Source: a bacterium (GTDB lineage: Bacteria > Omnitrophota > Gorgyraeia > Gygaellales > UBA12090). Taken from it: DNA of 36,728 nucleotides. The stretch covers positions 1 to 36,728 of the forward strand of contig SCPY01000269.1 of assembly GCA_004299495.1 (NCBI GenBank). Direction: 5' to 3'. How positions within the stretch are numbered: the first letter of the stretch is position 1; each line of letters starts with the position of its first letter. The position numbers were made by a program, and so were the translations under genes. This document shows positions 8,817 to 16,467 of the stretch, piece by piece. A model generated the notes under the pieces. It worked only from the letters and a program-made list of their open reading frames with translations, made no database searches and was not told where the DNA came from.

Positions 8817-10067
8817 ATGGCATTAGGCGCAATGCTATTGTTTATGCTTGCTGGTTCATTGGCTTCTTATGCCAGCGATGGCCAAGAACTGATACAGGCA
8901 GCGCAAAATGGGGATATCGCAAACGTTACAACCTTGCTTGCTCGGGGAGCAGATGTAAACGCCAAACGCACTAGCGATGGTTGTACAGCCTTGGGTTTGG
9001 CATCTGGCGCGGGACATAGCGAGATAGTAAAAATATTGCTTGATAAGGGTGCGGATGTGAATGCTAATTACCTCATGACAGCTTTGATGATGGCATCCAA
9101 GGCAGGCCATAGCGAAACAGTAAAAATCTTGCTCAATAAGGGCGCGGACATAAATACTAAATCGGCTGGCAGTGATGGCCACACGGCCCTAGGCCTTGCG
9201 TCTCTAGAAGGCCATAGCGAGATCGTGAAAATTCTGCTTGAAAATGGAGCAGATGTGAATATTAAAGACAATAACGGTCATGCAGCCCTAATGTTAGCGT
9301 CAATGACAGGTAATAAAGAGATAGCAAAAATCCTGATTGATAATGGAGCGGATGTAAATGCTAAAAATAATGTTTACACGCCATCGGTTTATGCATCTTT
9401 AGAAGGACATGGCGAGATAGTGAAAATGCTGCGCGATAAAGGATCTGAGGTAAATCTTAGAGACAGTGATGGCATAACCGATCTTATGAAGGCGTGTGAG
9501 GAAGGCCGTAGCGATGTAGTAAAAATCCTACTCGCTCAAGGAGCAGATGTAAACGCCAAGGATAATAATGGCCTAACTGCCTTAATGCGGGCATCTCTAA
9601 TAGGCCATAGTGATATAGTTAAAATTCTGCTTGATAAAGGAGCAGATGTAAATGCCAAAGCAACCAACTATGCTGATGATACTGCCTTAAGCCTGGCATC
9701 TCTTGAAGGCCATAGTGAAATAGTGAAGATGCTTCTTGATTATGGTGCTGATGTAAACATCAAACATAGAGATGGTTTAACGGCCTTGATGCTGGCATCT
9801 CTATCTTTAACAAGCAATAGCGAGACGGTTAGAATTCTGCTTGATAAAGGAGCAGATGTGAACGCCAAAGATAGCAAAGGCGTAACGGCTCTTATGCGGG
9901 TCTCTCGGGGAGGTCCTGGCTATAATGATAAAGCAAAGATCCTGCTTGATTATGGCACAGATGTAAATATTAGAGATAATAGTGGCCGCACGGCCTTGAT
10001 GATAGCGTCTCAAGCAAATCAAAGCGAGACAATGCAACTTCTTAAAAAAGCAGGGGCCAAAGAATAG
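8817..10067 (+). CDS. exported ankyrin-repeat protein (about 12 repeats)
   Basis: 416 aa from the first ATG. A hydrophobic N-terminus ending ...SLASYAS is a signal peptide, and then about 12 consecutive ~33-residue ankyrin repeats fill the protein, with cores such as GHSEIVKILLDKGADVNAK and DGxTALxLAS. Ankyrin repeats bind proteins; no catalytic domain is present. The ATG at 8817 leaves the signal peptide without its usual basic N-region, and the good AAGGAG (8786-8791) is 25 nt upstream. Reading in frame from an ATA at 8796 restores a normal start (Met-Lys-Ile-Leu-Arg-Gln-Ile then the hydrophobic core), so a non-ATG start is likely. The gene looks more A/T-rich at third positions than its neighbours and separates pheA-hisC from aroF-tyrA, which suggests insertion or transfer. 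Its repeats are also similar at the DNA level. Confidence 0.88.
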   Translation: MALGAMLLFMLAGSLASYASDGQELIQAAQNGDIANVTTLLARGADVNAKRTSDGCTALGLASGAGHSEIVKILLDKGADVNANYLMTALMMASKAGHSETVKILLNKGADINTKSAGSDGHTALGLASLEGHSEIVKILLENGADVNIKDNNGHAALMLASMTGNKEIAKILIDNGADVNAKNNVYTPSVYASLEGHGEIVKMLRDKGSEVNLRDSDGITDLMKACEEGRSDVVKILLAQGADVNAKDNNGLTALMRASLIGHSDIVKILLDKGADVNAKATNYADDTALSLASLEGHSEIVKMLLDYGADVNIKHRDGLTALMLASLSLTSNSETVRILLDKGADVNAKDSKGVTALMRVSRGGPGYNDKAKILLDYGTDVNIRDNSGRTALMIASQANQSETMQLLKKAGAKE

Positions 10068-10107
10068 CTTACTGTGAGCGGCTTAATCGCAAAATAGAGG
10101 AGAAATA

Positions 10108-10155
10108 ATGGATTATTACTACTTATTTAACCAAAATATAGAGAGGGGAATATGA
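10108..10155 (+). CDS. Tyr-rich leader peptide (uORF) coupled to aroF
   Basis: A 15-codon ORF encoding MDYYYLFNQNIERGI. It has a clear ribosome-binding site, GAGGAG at 10097-10102, five nt before its ATG. Its TGA stop (10153-10155) overlaps the aroF ATG (10152-10154) as ATGA. Three consecutive Tyr codons followed by Leu and Phe, immediately before the gene for the first aromatic pathway enzyme, is the signature of a charged-tRNA-sensing leader. The aroF ribosome-binding site (AGAGGGG, 10142-10148) lies inside codons 12-14 of the leader, so translation of the leader would control access to it. No terminator hairpin is seen, so control at translation is more likely than classical attenuation. 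Expression is not proven. Confidence 0.7.
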   Translation: MDYYYLFNQNIERGI

Positions 10156-11168
10156 TTATTGTTCTGCGTCCGGGGGCAACGGAAAAACAGGTTGAGCATA
10201 TAGTTGAGCGGGTAACCAAGCTGGGGCTTAAGCCGATGGTTTCTAAAGGTACCGAGCGCACCATTATCGGAGTTATCGGACCGGAAGATATCCTGCGCTC
10301 TACCCCGCTAGAGGTGTTTGAGGGCGTGGAAAAGGTAATGCCGGTCCTGGCGCCCTACAAATTAGTCTCCCGGGAATTTCGCAAGGAGAATTCCATAATT
10401 GATATAGGTAAGGGTGTTAAAGTCGGCGGCCAGGAGCTCATTGTTGTCGCGGGCCCCTGCGCTATTGAGAATTATGAAATGTTATACCAAACGGCAAAAT
10501 TGGTAAAATCTTCCGGAGCAAAGGCCTTGCGCGCGGGGGCGTTTAAGCCCAGGACTTCACCCTACACCTTTCAGGGGCTTGGCGAAGAGGGGTTAAAATA
10601 TCTCAAGGATGTGGGAGAAAAGCTGAATATGCCTACCGTAACCGAGGTAATGGATACCCGGGACATAGAATTGGTAGCGCGTTACGCAGATGTGCTGCAG
10701 ATAGGCGCGCGCAATATGCAGAACTTTATTCTTTTAAAAGAGGTGGGGTTGACCAAAAAGCCGGTGATTTTAAAACGCGGGCTTTCGGCAACGGTTAAGG
10801 AATGGCTGATGTCCGCCGAATACATCCTGGCCGGAGGAAATATGAATGTCATTCTTTGCGAGCGCGGCATCCGCACTTTTGAGGATTCTACCAGAAATAC
10901 CCTGGATATAAGCGCTATCCCGGTGGTAAAACAGCTGAGCCATCTTCCGATTATCGCGGATCCTTCGCATGCCGCGGGCGCCCGCGGACTGGTAAATTCC
11001 TTGTCCCGCGCGGCGGTTGCCGCGGGCGCGGACGGCCTGCTTATTGAGGTGCATATCCGGCCCGAAGAGGCCCTTTCGGACGGAGCCCAGTCATTGACCC
11101 CGGATAATTTTACAGAGTCTATTTCCTCTCTTAAGGCAGTTGCGCAGGCAGTAGGAAGAAGGTTATGA
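10152..11168 (+). CDS. aroF: 3-deoxy-7-phosphoheptulonate (DAHP) synthase, type I-beta with N-terminal regulatory domain
   Basis: Condenses PEP and erythrose-4-phosphate to DAHP, the entry to the shikimate pathway. Residues 1-65 (MIIVLRPGATEKQVEHIV...) form the ferredoxin-like regulatory domain known from the Thermotoga maritima enzyme, where it mediates Tyr/Phe feedback. The TIM-barrel catalytic domain follows with VAGPCAIEN, RAGAFKPRTSPYTFQGLG, ILKRGLSATVKEWLMSAEYI, ILCERGIRTFE, and ADPSHAAGAR carrying the metal-binding His. The 338-aa length is typical of this subtype. Its start overlaps the stop of a Tyr-rich leader ORF, and its own stop overlaps tyrA (ATGA). Both allosteric and translational control by aromatic amino acids are therefore suggested. 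Confidence 0.96.
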   Translation: MIIVLRPGATEKQVEHIVERVTKLGLKPMVSKGTERTIIGVIGPEDILRSTPLEVFEGVEKVMPVLAPYKLVSREFRKENSIIDIGKGVKVGGQELIVVAGPCAIENYEMLYQTAKLVKSSGAKALRAGAFKPRTSPYTFQGLGEEGLKYLKDVGEKLNMPTVTEVMDTRDIELVARYADVLQIGARNMQNFILLKEVGLTKKPVILKRGLSATVKEWLMSAEYILAGGNMNVILCERGIRTFEDSTRNTLDISAIPVVKQLSHLPIIADPSHAAGARGLVNSLSRAAVAAGADGLLIEVHIRPEEALSDGAQSLTPDNFTESISSLKAVAQAVGRRL

Positions 11169-11992
11169 GATTGTTTGATAGGATAGCTATAGTGGGAGTC
11201 GGCTTAATCGGAGGCTCTGTTGGTTTAGCGGTCAAAGAGAAGAAGATAGCCAAAAAAGTCATTGGTATCGGTCATCGCCGGGAATCTATCCGCCAGGCAT
11301 TAAGGCAAGGCGCGATTGACGAAGGTTATCTGGATTTGAGTAAAGTCAAAGGCGCCGGCCTGGTTATTCTGGCAGCTCCGGTATCGCAGATAATGAGTAT
11401 TTTGCCCCGGCTGTCCCGCTATGTAACCAGAGATACGCTGGTGATGGATGTCGGCTCAACCAAATCAGAAATCATCAAGGCAGCTCAAAAGAGCGGCCTT
11501 GAATTTGTCGGCTGCCATCCTTTGGCGGGCATGGAAAAGAAAGGCCCGGAAAATGCCAGGAGCGATCTATTCAAAGGTTCTCTCTGTCTGATTGTTCGGT
11601 CAAAGAAAATCAGGAGCGGCTCTCTACGCAGGGCTATACAATTCTGGAAAGCGATTGGGGCAAGGGTTGAGGTTCTGGATAGCTCAAGCCATGATCGTAT
11701 CCTTGCCTTTGTCAGCCACCTTCCGCATGCCGCGGCCTTCGGGATGCTGGATTGCATTAAGCCGGATTATCTGCGTTACGCCGCAAGCGGCCTGAAAGAC
11801 ACTACGCGCATAGGTTTGTCAGACCCGCTTCTGTGGCGGGATATCTTCCTTACTAACCAAAAAGAGCTGCTTAGGGCAATCGCCGGCTTTCGCGGTTCCC
11901 TTACTCGCCTGGAATCTCTGATCAAGAATAACCGCTCGGAGGCATTGGTATCATTTCTTGAGAAAGCCAGAAATAAGCGCTATGGCCTCTAG
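11165..11992 (+). CDS. tyrA: prephenate dehydrogenase
   Basis: NAD(P)-dependent oxidative decarboxylation of prephenate (or arogenate) to the tyrosine precursor. The Rossmann motif IAIVGVGLIGGSVGLAVKEK is at the N-terminus. Further TyrA blocks are DVGSTKSEI, the catalytic GCHPLAGMEKKGPENA, and VSHLPHAAAFGML. At 275 aa it is a minimal TyrA without an ACT or chorismate mutase domain, so feedback control must come from elsewhere, for example aroF. It overlaps aroF by 4 nt and cmk by 11 nt. Substrate choice between prephenate and arogenate cannot be decided here. Confidence 0.94.
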   Translation: MRLFDRIAIVGVGLIGGSVGLAVKEKKIAKKVIGIGHRRESIRQALRQGAIDEGYLDLSKVKGAGLVILAAPVSQIMSILPRLSRYVTRDTLVMDVGSTKSEIIKAAQKSGLEFVGCHPLAGMEKKGPENARSDLFKGSLCLIVRSKKIRSGSLRRAIQFWKAIGARVEVLDSSSHDRILAFVSHLPHAAAFGMLDCIKPDYLRYAASGLKDTTRIGLSDPLLWRDIFLTNQKELLRAIAGFRGSLTRLESLIKNNRSEALVSFLEKARNKRYGL

Positions 11993-12665
11993 GCGGACCC
12001 GTAAGAAACTTATCATTGCTATTGACGGCCCCGCGGGCGCGGGCAAATCCACTATCGCCCGTTTGGTTGCCAGGAGCCTGGGGATACTTTATATTGACAC
12101 CGGGGCAATGTATCGGGCGCTTACCTTAAAGGCCATAAACGAAGGTGTGGATATCCGTAAGCCTCGCCTGTTAACTAAGCTCTCCAGAAACATAAAGATT
12201 GAATTAAGGAATAACCCCGACGGCTCAATAAATGTCTTTCTGGACGGCAGGGACGTATCAACCGATATTAGGCAGCCGCGCATCACTCAGGTGGTTTCGG
12301 ATGTGGCTAAGATTTCCGGAGTGAGAAGCTCAATGCTGGTTTTACAGCGAAAGATGGGGTTAAAATCTTCATGCGTTCTGGACGGCAGGGATATCGGGAC
12401 GGTGGTTTTTCCCGAAGCGGATAAAAAGTTTTTCTTAGACGCGGACTTTAAAGAGCGGGTAGGCAGGCGCCACAAAGAGCTGAGGGGTAACGGGGTAAAG
12501 ATCAGTTTTCAGGCAACGGAAAAGGACCTTAAGAACCGAGACACCATTGACTCTACGCGTAAATGCGCTCCTTTAAAAAAAGCTTCGGACGCGATATATG
12601 TGGATACAACGCGTATGAGCATTGAGGAAGTGGTAAGCACGCTCCTGGGAAAAATAAAGACTTAG
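11982..12665 (+). CDS. cmk: cytidylate kinase
   Basis: Phosphorylates CMP and dCMP using ATP. The P-loop IAIDGPAGAGKST, the substrate-binding DTGAMYRAL, and LDGRDIGTVVFPEADKKFFLDA are all present, and Arg residues of the lid (ERVGRRHKEL) follow. I chose ATG 11982 (MASRRTRKK...) giving 227 aa, because the alternative TTG at 11958 would add eight residues without a ribosome-binding site. The start lies inside the end of tyrA. Placement of cmk after tyrA is common in bacteria, where aroA-cmk or tyrA-aroA-cmk strings occur. Confidence 0.93.
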   Translation: MASRRTRKKLIIAIDGPAGAGKSTIARLVARSLGILYIDTGAMYRALTLKAINEGVDIRKPRLLTKLSRNIKIELRNNPDGSINVFLDGRDVSTDIRQPRITQVVSDVAKISGVRSSMLVLQRKMGLKSSCVLDGRDIGTVVFPEADKKFFLDADFKERVGRRHKELRGNGVKISFQATEKDLKNRDTIDSTRKCAPLKKASDAIYVDTTRMSIEEVVSTLLGKIKT

Positions 12666-12678
12666 TTTTTATTCACAT

Positions 12679-14475
12679 ATGGACAAATCTCTTATTCGTA
12701 ACTTCTCTATTATCGCGCACATTGACCACGGAAAATCCACGCTTGCCGACAGGATATTGGAATTCGTAGGCGCGATATCCGTCCGCGAATTCCACGCCCA
12801 GATGCTGGATGATATGGAGTTAGAGCGCGAGCGCGGGATTACCATTAAGGCATCCACCGTGCGCCTGGAATATAAAGCCAAAAACGGCTCTGTCTATACC
12901 TTAAACCTCATTGATACCCCGGGGCATGTGGATTTTACCTACGAGGTCTCAAAGGCCCTTGCCGCCTGCGAAGGAACGCTTCTTTTGGTAGACGCGACTC
13001 AAGGGATAGAGGCCCAGACGGTGGCCAATTTTAATTTAGCTAGAGACTTAAAGCTAAAAATCATCCCGGTGATTAACAAGATTGATTTACCCTCAAGCGA
13101 CATCGCGAGGGTAACTCAGCAATTGGTAGAGGTTTTTGGCTTTGAAGAAAAAGACATACTTCTGGCATCAGGAAAAGACGGCACCGGGATAGATGAAATC
13201 CTGGAAAAGATTGTCGCGGATATTCCCGCTCCCGCGGGAGATCCGGCAGGCGCGCTAAAGTCCCTGGTTTTTGATTCTGTGTTTGACGTCTACCGCGGGG
13301 TAATCGTGTATTTGAAGATAGTCGACGGCACGCTTTATCCCGGAGATACGGTTAAGCTGATGCAGTCCGGGAAGACCTATAAAATAGAAGAGCTGGGGGC
13401 GCTCAAGAACCTGAAGATGACAAAAGTGGATAGCTTATCCTCCGGCGAGGCAGGGTATTTTATCTCTAACATCAGGTCCGCCCAGGACGTGGCTGTGGGG
13501 GATACGGTGTTTAATATTAAAGAGCCGATAGGCGCTCCGCTTCCGGGTTTTAGAAAGCTAAAACCGCTGGTCTTCTGCGGATTGTATCCGGTGAACGCGG
13601 CGGATTTCGATGAGCTGCGCGCTTCCATAGAAAAACTGCGGCTTACCGATGCCTCATTTGTCTATGAGCCGGAAACTTCCCCGTCCTTTGGGTTTGGTTT
13701 CCGCTGCGGGTTTCTGGGGCTGTTGCATATGGAGATAGTCCAGGAAAGGCTGGAAAGAGAATATGGCCTGAATCTTATTTTGACCTCACCCAGCGTGGTC
13801 TATCAGGTTAAGAAGCGCGACTCATCCGTAATTGATGTGGATAATCCGGAGAAGTTTCCTTCTGCCCAGGATATTGCCGAGTGCGAAGAGCCATACGTCT
13901 CGGTAACCATGCTTGTGCCTACGGATACCCTGGACGCGGTGCATGAATTATCCAGGAATAAAAGGGGGATTTACAATACCTCGGAATTCCTGGGAGCCGA
14001 CAGGGTAAAAATTCTTTTTGATATGCCTCTCTCAGAAATTATCGTTGATTTTTATGACCGGTTAAAATCGGTTACCCGCGGATACGGTTCGCTGGACTAT
14101 GAATTTATTGGATACTTTCCCACAAAACTGGTAAAATTAGACATCCTGCTAAACGGCGATGTCTGCGATGCCTTTTCCTGCCTTGTGCATAAAGAGATGG
14201 CATATGAAAAGGGTAAAAGCCTGGTATCGCGCCTAAAGGATCTTATCCCCAAGCAGTTGTTTGAGGTAAGCCTGCAGGCGGCAATAGGCAGCCAGATTAT
14301 TGCCTCGGAGAAGATAAGGGCCGCGGGTAAGCACGTTACGGCAAAGTGCTATGGCGGGGATATCACCCGTAAGCGCAAGCTCTGGGAAAAGCAGAAGAAA
14401 GGCAAAGAGCGGATGAAACAGTTTGGCAAGGTGGAGATTCCTCAGGAAGCGTTCTTGGAGGTGTTAAAAATATAA
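12679..14475 (+). CDS. lepA: elongation factor 4 (LepA GTPase)
   Basis: Ribosome-associated GTPase involved in back-translocation or 30S biogenesis. GTP-binding motifs are visible: AHIDHGKSTLADR (G1), GITIKAS (G2 region), DTPGHVDF (G3) and NKIDLP (G4). EF-G-like domains II and V follow, with the LepA-specific C-terminal domain (GSQIIASEKIRAAGKHVTAK, then GGDITRKRKLWEKQKKGK). The 598-aa length is exactly typical. The TAA stop shares one base with the lepB ATG, the common lepA-lepB arrangement. Confidence 0.97.
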   Translation: MDKSLIRNFSIIAHIDHGKSTLADRILEFVGAISVREFHAQMLDDMELERERGITIKASTVRLEYKAKNGSVYTLNLIDTPGHVDFTYEVSKALAACEGTLLLVDATQGIEAQTVANFNLARDLKLKIIPVINKIDLPSSDIARVTQQLVEVFGFEEKDILLASGKDGTGIDEILEKIVADIPAPAGDPAGALKSLVFDSVFDVYRGVIVYLKIVDGTLYPGDTVKLMQSGKTYKIEELGALKNLKMTKVDSLSSGEAGYFISNIRSAQDVAVGDTVFNIKEPIGAPLPGFRKLKPLVFCGLYPVNAADFDELRASIEKLRLTDASFVYEPETSPSFGFGFRCGFLGLLHMEIVQERLEREYGLNLILTSPSVVYQVKKRDSSVIDVDNPEKFPSAQDIAECEEPYVSVTMLVPTDTLDAVHELSRNKRGIYNTSEFLGADRVKILFDMPLSEIIVDFYDRLKSVTRGYGSLDYEFIGYFPTKLVKLDILLNGDVCDAFSCLVHKEMAYEKGKSLVSRLKDLIPKQLFEVSLQAAIGSQIIASEKIRAAGKHVTAKCYGGDITRKRKLWEKQKKGKERMKQFGKVEIPQEAFLEVLKI

Positions 14476-15080
14476 TGACTGAAGACCCGAGACCGAAGAC
14501 CCGAGACCAAAAGAAATCGGCTATCAGGGAATGGGTAGAGTCAATAATTATTGCTCTTATCCTGGCCCTTTTTATCCGCCAGTTTATTGTCCAGGCCTTT
14601 AAGATACCCACAGGTTCAATGCGCATGACCTTAATAGAAGGCGACAGGATCCTGGTGAATAAATTTATTTACGGGGCAAAGTTCCCGCTTACGGATTTTC
14701 GCCTTCCTTCCTTACGTAAGCCTAGAAGGGGGGATGTGATTGTTTTTATGTATCCCGAAGACCCCAAGAAGGATTTTATAAAACGGCTGGTGGCGCTCCC
14801 CGGAGAAACCATAGAAATCCGTAACGGCAATATTTACATTGACGGTAAATTGAGCGCTGACCCGCTCATCTATAACCGCTATTATTACAACCGCCTTGAC
14901 GGAGAATTCGGAAAAGAAGGCCAGAAAATTAAGGTGCCCGAGGGTTCATATTACGTATTAGGAGACAATTCTTCTTCTTCCAGGGACAGCCGTTACTGGG
15001 GTTTTGTGCCCCAGAAGAATATCCTGGGGAAAGCCATATTGATTTATTGGCCGCTTCAGCGCGTACGGTTAATTAAGTAG
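14475..15080 (+). CDS. lepB: signal peptidase I
   Basis: Membrane serine protease that removes signal peptides from exported proteins. One membrane segment spans about residues 22-42. The nucleophile S48 lies in PTGSMRMTL and the general base is probably K103 in KDFIKRLVALPGE; box E appears as GDNSSSSRDSRYWGFV. The length is 201 aa, normal for a single-anchor type. The cytoplasmic N-terminus (EDPRPKTRDQKK) is encoded by a 7-nt tandem repeat. It overlaps lepA by one base and is followed by pgsA after 2 nt. As the processing enzyme it would act on the many exported proteins encoded downstream. Confidence 0.95.
   Translation: MTEDPRPKTRDQKKSAIREWVESIIIALILALFIRQFIVQAFKIPTGSMRMTLIEGDRILVNKFIYGAKFPLTDFRLPSLRKPRRGDVIVFMYPEDPKKDFIKRLVALPGETIEIRNGNIYIDGKLSADPLIYNRYYYNRLDGEFGKEGQKIKVPEGSYYVLGDNSSSSRDSRYWGFVPQKNILGKAILIYWPLQRVRLIK
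14483..14510 (+). repeat. AGAC-core heptanucleotide tandem repeat in the 5' end of lepB
   Basis: Four consecutive 7-nt units, AGACCCG, AGACCGA, AGACCCG, AGACCAA, lie in the first codons of lepB. Equivalently, the 14-mer GAAGACCCGAGACC is present twice in tandem. Seven is not a multiple of three, so a one-unit slip would shift the frame. A repeat with the same AGACNNN unit occurs in tsaD. Confidence 0.8.
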
Positions 15081-15082
15081 CT

Positions 15083-15670
15083 ATGGATAAGAAAGCCAAA
15101 GGAATGAGTTTTGCCAACAAGGTTTCTATTTTTCGGATTATCTCCGTGCCTTTTTTTGTGGCGGCTATTCTGTATTATCAGCCGCAGAGAGATTATTTAA
15201 GGTTCGCGGCCTTAGGCGTTTTTACCTTAGCTGTGTTTTCCGATTTCCTGGACGGTTTTCTGGCCAGGATAATGCAGCAGCGGACCAAGGCCGGTACCGT
15301 GTTAGACCCTTTGGCGGATAAGGTTTTATTATCCTGCGCCTTTATTTTTGTCTATCTTAAAGACAATCTCCCTCTCAATATTAATGTTCCCCTCTGGCTG
15401 GTTATTATAGTACTTAGCCGCGACCTGCTTATCCTTTTTGGCTCCGCGGTAATTTACGTTACTAAAAACGAGCTTATCCTAACCCCCAGCCGCTGGGGTA
15501 AATACACCACTTTTTTTCAGATGTTTACCATTGTCTCGGTTTTACTGCAGTTTAAGGCCACGTGTTATATTATTTTCTTTGCCGCCTTCTTTACCCTTTG
15601 CTCCGCGATAGACTACCTTAGGAAAGGATTAAAGGTCCTCTATGGCCCTGATATTCGGCATACTGCTTAG
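15083..15670 (+). CDS. pgsA: CDP-diacylglycerol--glycerol-3-phosphate 3-phosphatidyltransferase
   Basis: Membrane enzyme making phosphatidylglycerol phosphate from CDP-diacylglycerol. The CDP-alcohol phosphotransferase signature D-x2-D-G-x2-A-R-x8-G-x3-D-x3-D is complete in SDFLDGFLARI...TKAGTVLDPLADK, including the acidic metal ligands. Several hydrophobic segments span the 195 residues. Other family members (for example Pss or CLS-type) share the signature, but the length and the N-terminal NKVSIFRIISVPFFV favour PgsA. It overlaps the plsY start by 29 nt, joining two consecutive phospholipid enzymes. Confidence 0.9.
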   Translation: MDKKAKGMSFANKVSIFRIISVPFFVAAILYYQPQRDYLRFAALGVFTLAVFSDFLDGFLARIMQQRTKAGTVLDPLADKVLLSCAFIFVYLKDNLPLNINVPLWLVIIVLSRDLLILFGSAVIYVTKNELILTPSRWGKYTTFFQMFTIVSVLLQFKATCYIIFFAAFFTLCSAIDYLRKGLKVLYGPDIRHTA

Positions 15671-16277
15671 TTATCTTATCGGCTCCATTCCCACGGCTTA
15701 CCTTCTGGGAAAATTAACCAAAGGCATTGATATTCGTCAGCACGGTTCAGGAAATGTGGGAGCCACCAACGCCTTTCGCGTGCTGGGAGCGCCTATCGGT
15801 ATTACCGTGTTGATTCTGGATGTCCTGAAAGGGGTTGTCTGCGTAATTTTCATCGCTGACTTAATTTTAAGGCAAAGAGTAACTATTGACAGCCTGTTTT
15901 TAAGGGCAATATTGGGAGCGGTTGCGGTCCTTGGCCACAGCCTAACGCTATTCTTAAAGTTTAAGGGCGGAAAGGGTATGGCAACCACTTTGGGAGTTAT
16001 GATAGGGTTATCTGTAAAATCTCCGGCTATCGGAATAATCTTAATGATTGAAGTTTTAATCTGGGGTGCTCTCTTTGCGATGAGCAGGATAGTTTCCTTG
16101 TCTTCCATAGTGAGCGCGGCATTTTTCCCCCTTCTTTTTATAATATTTAAACAGCCTCTGCCTCTGGTTTTAATCGGATTAATCCTGTCTATCTTTGTCA
16201 TCTTTCGTCACAAATCTAATATCTATAGGTTGTTACGTAACCAGGAACCCCGCCTGATTTCACGCCCGAAGGCATAA
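15642..16277 (+). CDS. plsY: acyl-phosphate:glycerol-3-phosphate acyltransferase
   Basis: Integral membrane acyltransferase that makes lysophosphatidic acid from acyl-phosphate, the first membrane step of phospholipid synthesis. Family motifs are YLIGSIPTAYLLGK near the N-terminus, GSGNVGATNAFRVLG and LGHSLTLFLKFKGGKGMATTLG. Five or so hydrophobic helices and 211 aa match PlsY. The overlap with pgsA implies co-transcription. This is the last gene of the long operon that starts near aroF; a T-rich stretch after a GAAAGCGCTTTC palindrome just downstream could weakly end transcription. Confidence 0.95.
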   Translation: MALIFGILLSYLIGSIPTAYLLGKLTKGIDIRQHGSGNVGATNAFRVLGAPIGITVLILDVLKGVVCVIFIADLILRQRVTIDSLFLRAILGAVAVLGHSLTLFLKFKGGKGMATTLGVMIGLSVKSPAIGIILMIEVLIWGALFAMSRIVSLSSIVSAAFFPLLFIIFKQPLPLVLIGLILSIFVIFRHKSNIYRLLRNQEPRLISRPKA

Positions 16278-16320
16278 AATCTCCTTTCTGAAAGCGCTTT
16301 CTTTTAGAGCTGATTTAGTA

Positions 16321-16349
16321 TTGAATTGTGGATATCTGGATGTTATACT
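16321..16349 (+). promoter_or_regulatory. strong sigma70-type promoter upstream of the 112-aa gene
   Basis: TTGAAT (16321-16326), 17-nt spacer, TATACT (16344-16349), within the 190-nt gap between plsY and the next gene. The predicted start is near 16356. The resulting ~110-nt leader contains a 7-bp hairpin (TATAGTT 16389-16395 with AACTATA 16412-16418) and AGGAGGAG (16446-16453). Confidence 0.7.
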
Positions 16350-16467
16350 TTATCTAGAAGTTACCCCAAGGCAGGGAAATTTTTTAGCTATAGTTCCTAA
16401 AAACTTTTAAAAACTATACATAAGCTTAAGATCTCCGCCAGCCACAGGAGGAGCAGTTTAAAAAGTT

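Noticed and set aside
8856..9271. Minus-strand ORFs antisense to the ankyrin gene
   Set aside because: They mirror the ankyrin repeats in another frame and have no ribosome-binding site or recognisable protein features.
8817..10067. CRISPR or satellite array suggested by ~99-nt DNA periodicity
   Set aside because: The periodicity is explained by 33-codon ankyrin repeats within one intact reading frame.
16285..16305. GAAAGCGCTTTC palindrome with TTTT as plsY terminator
   Set aside because: The stem would be only 4 bp with a 4-nt loop, too weak to list as a terminator.
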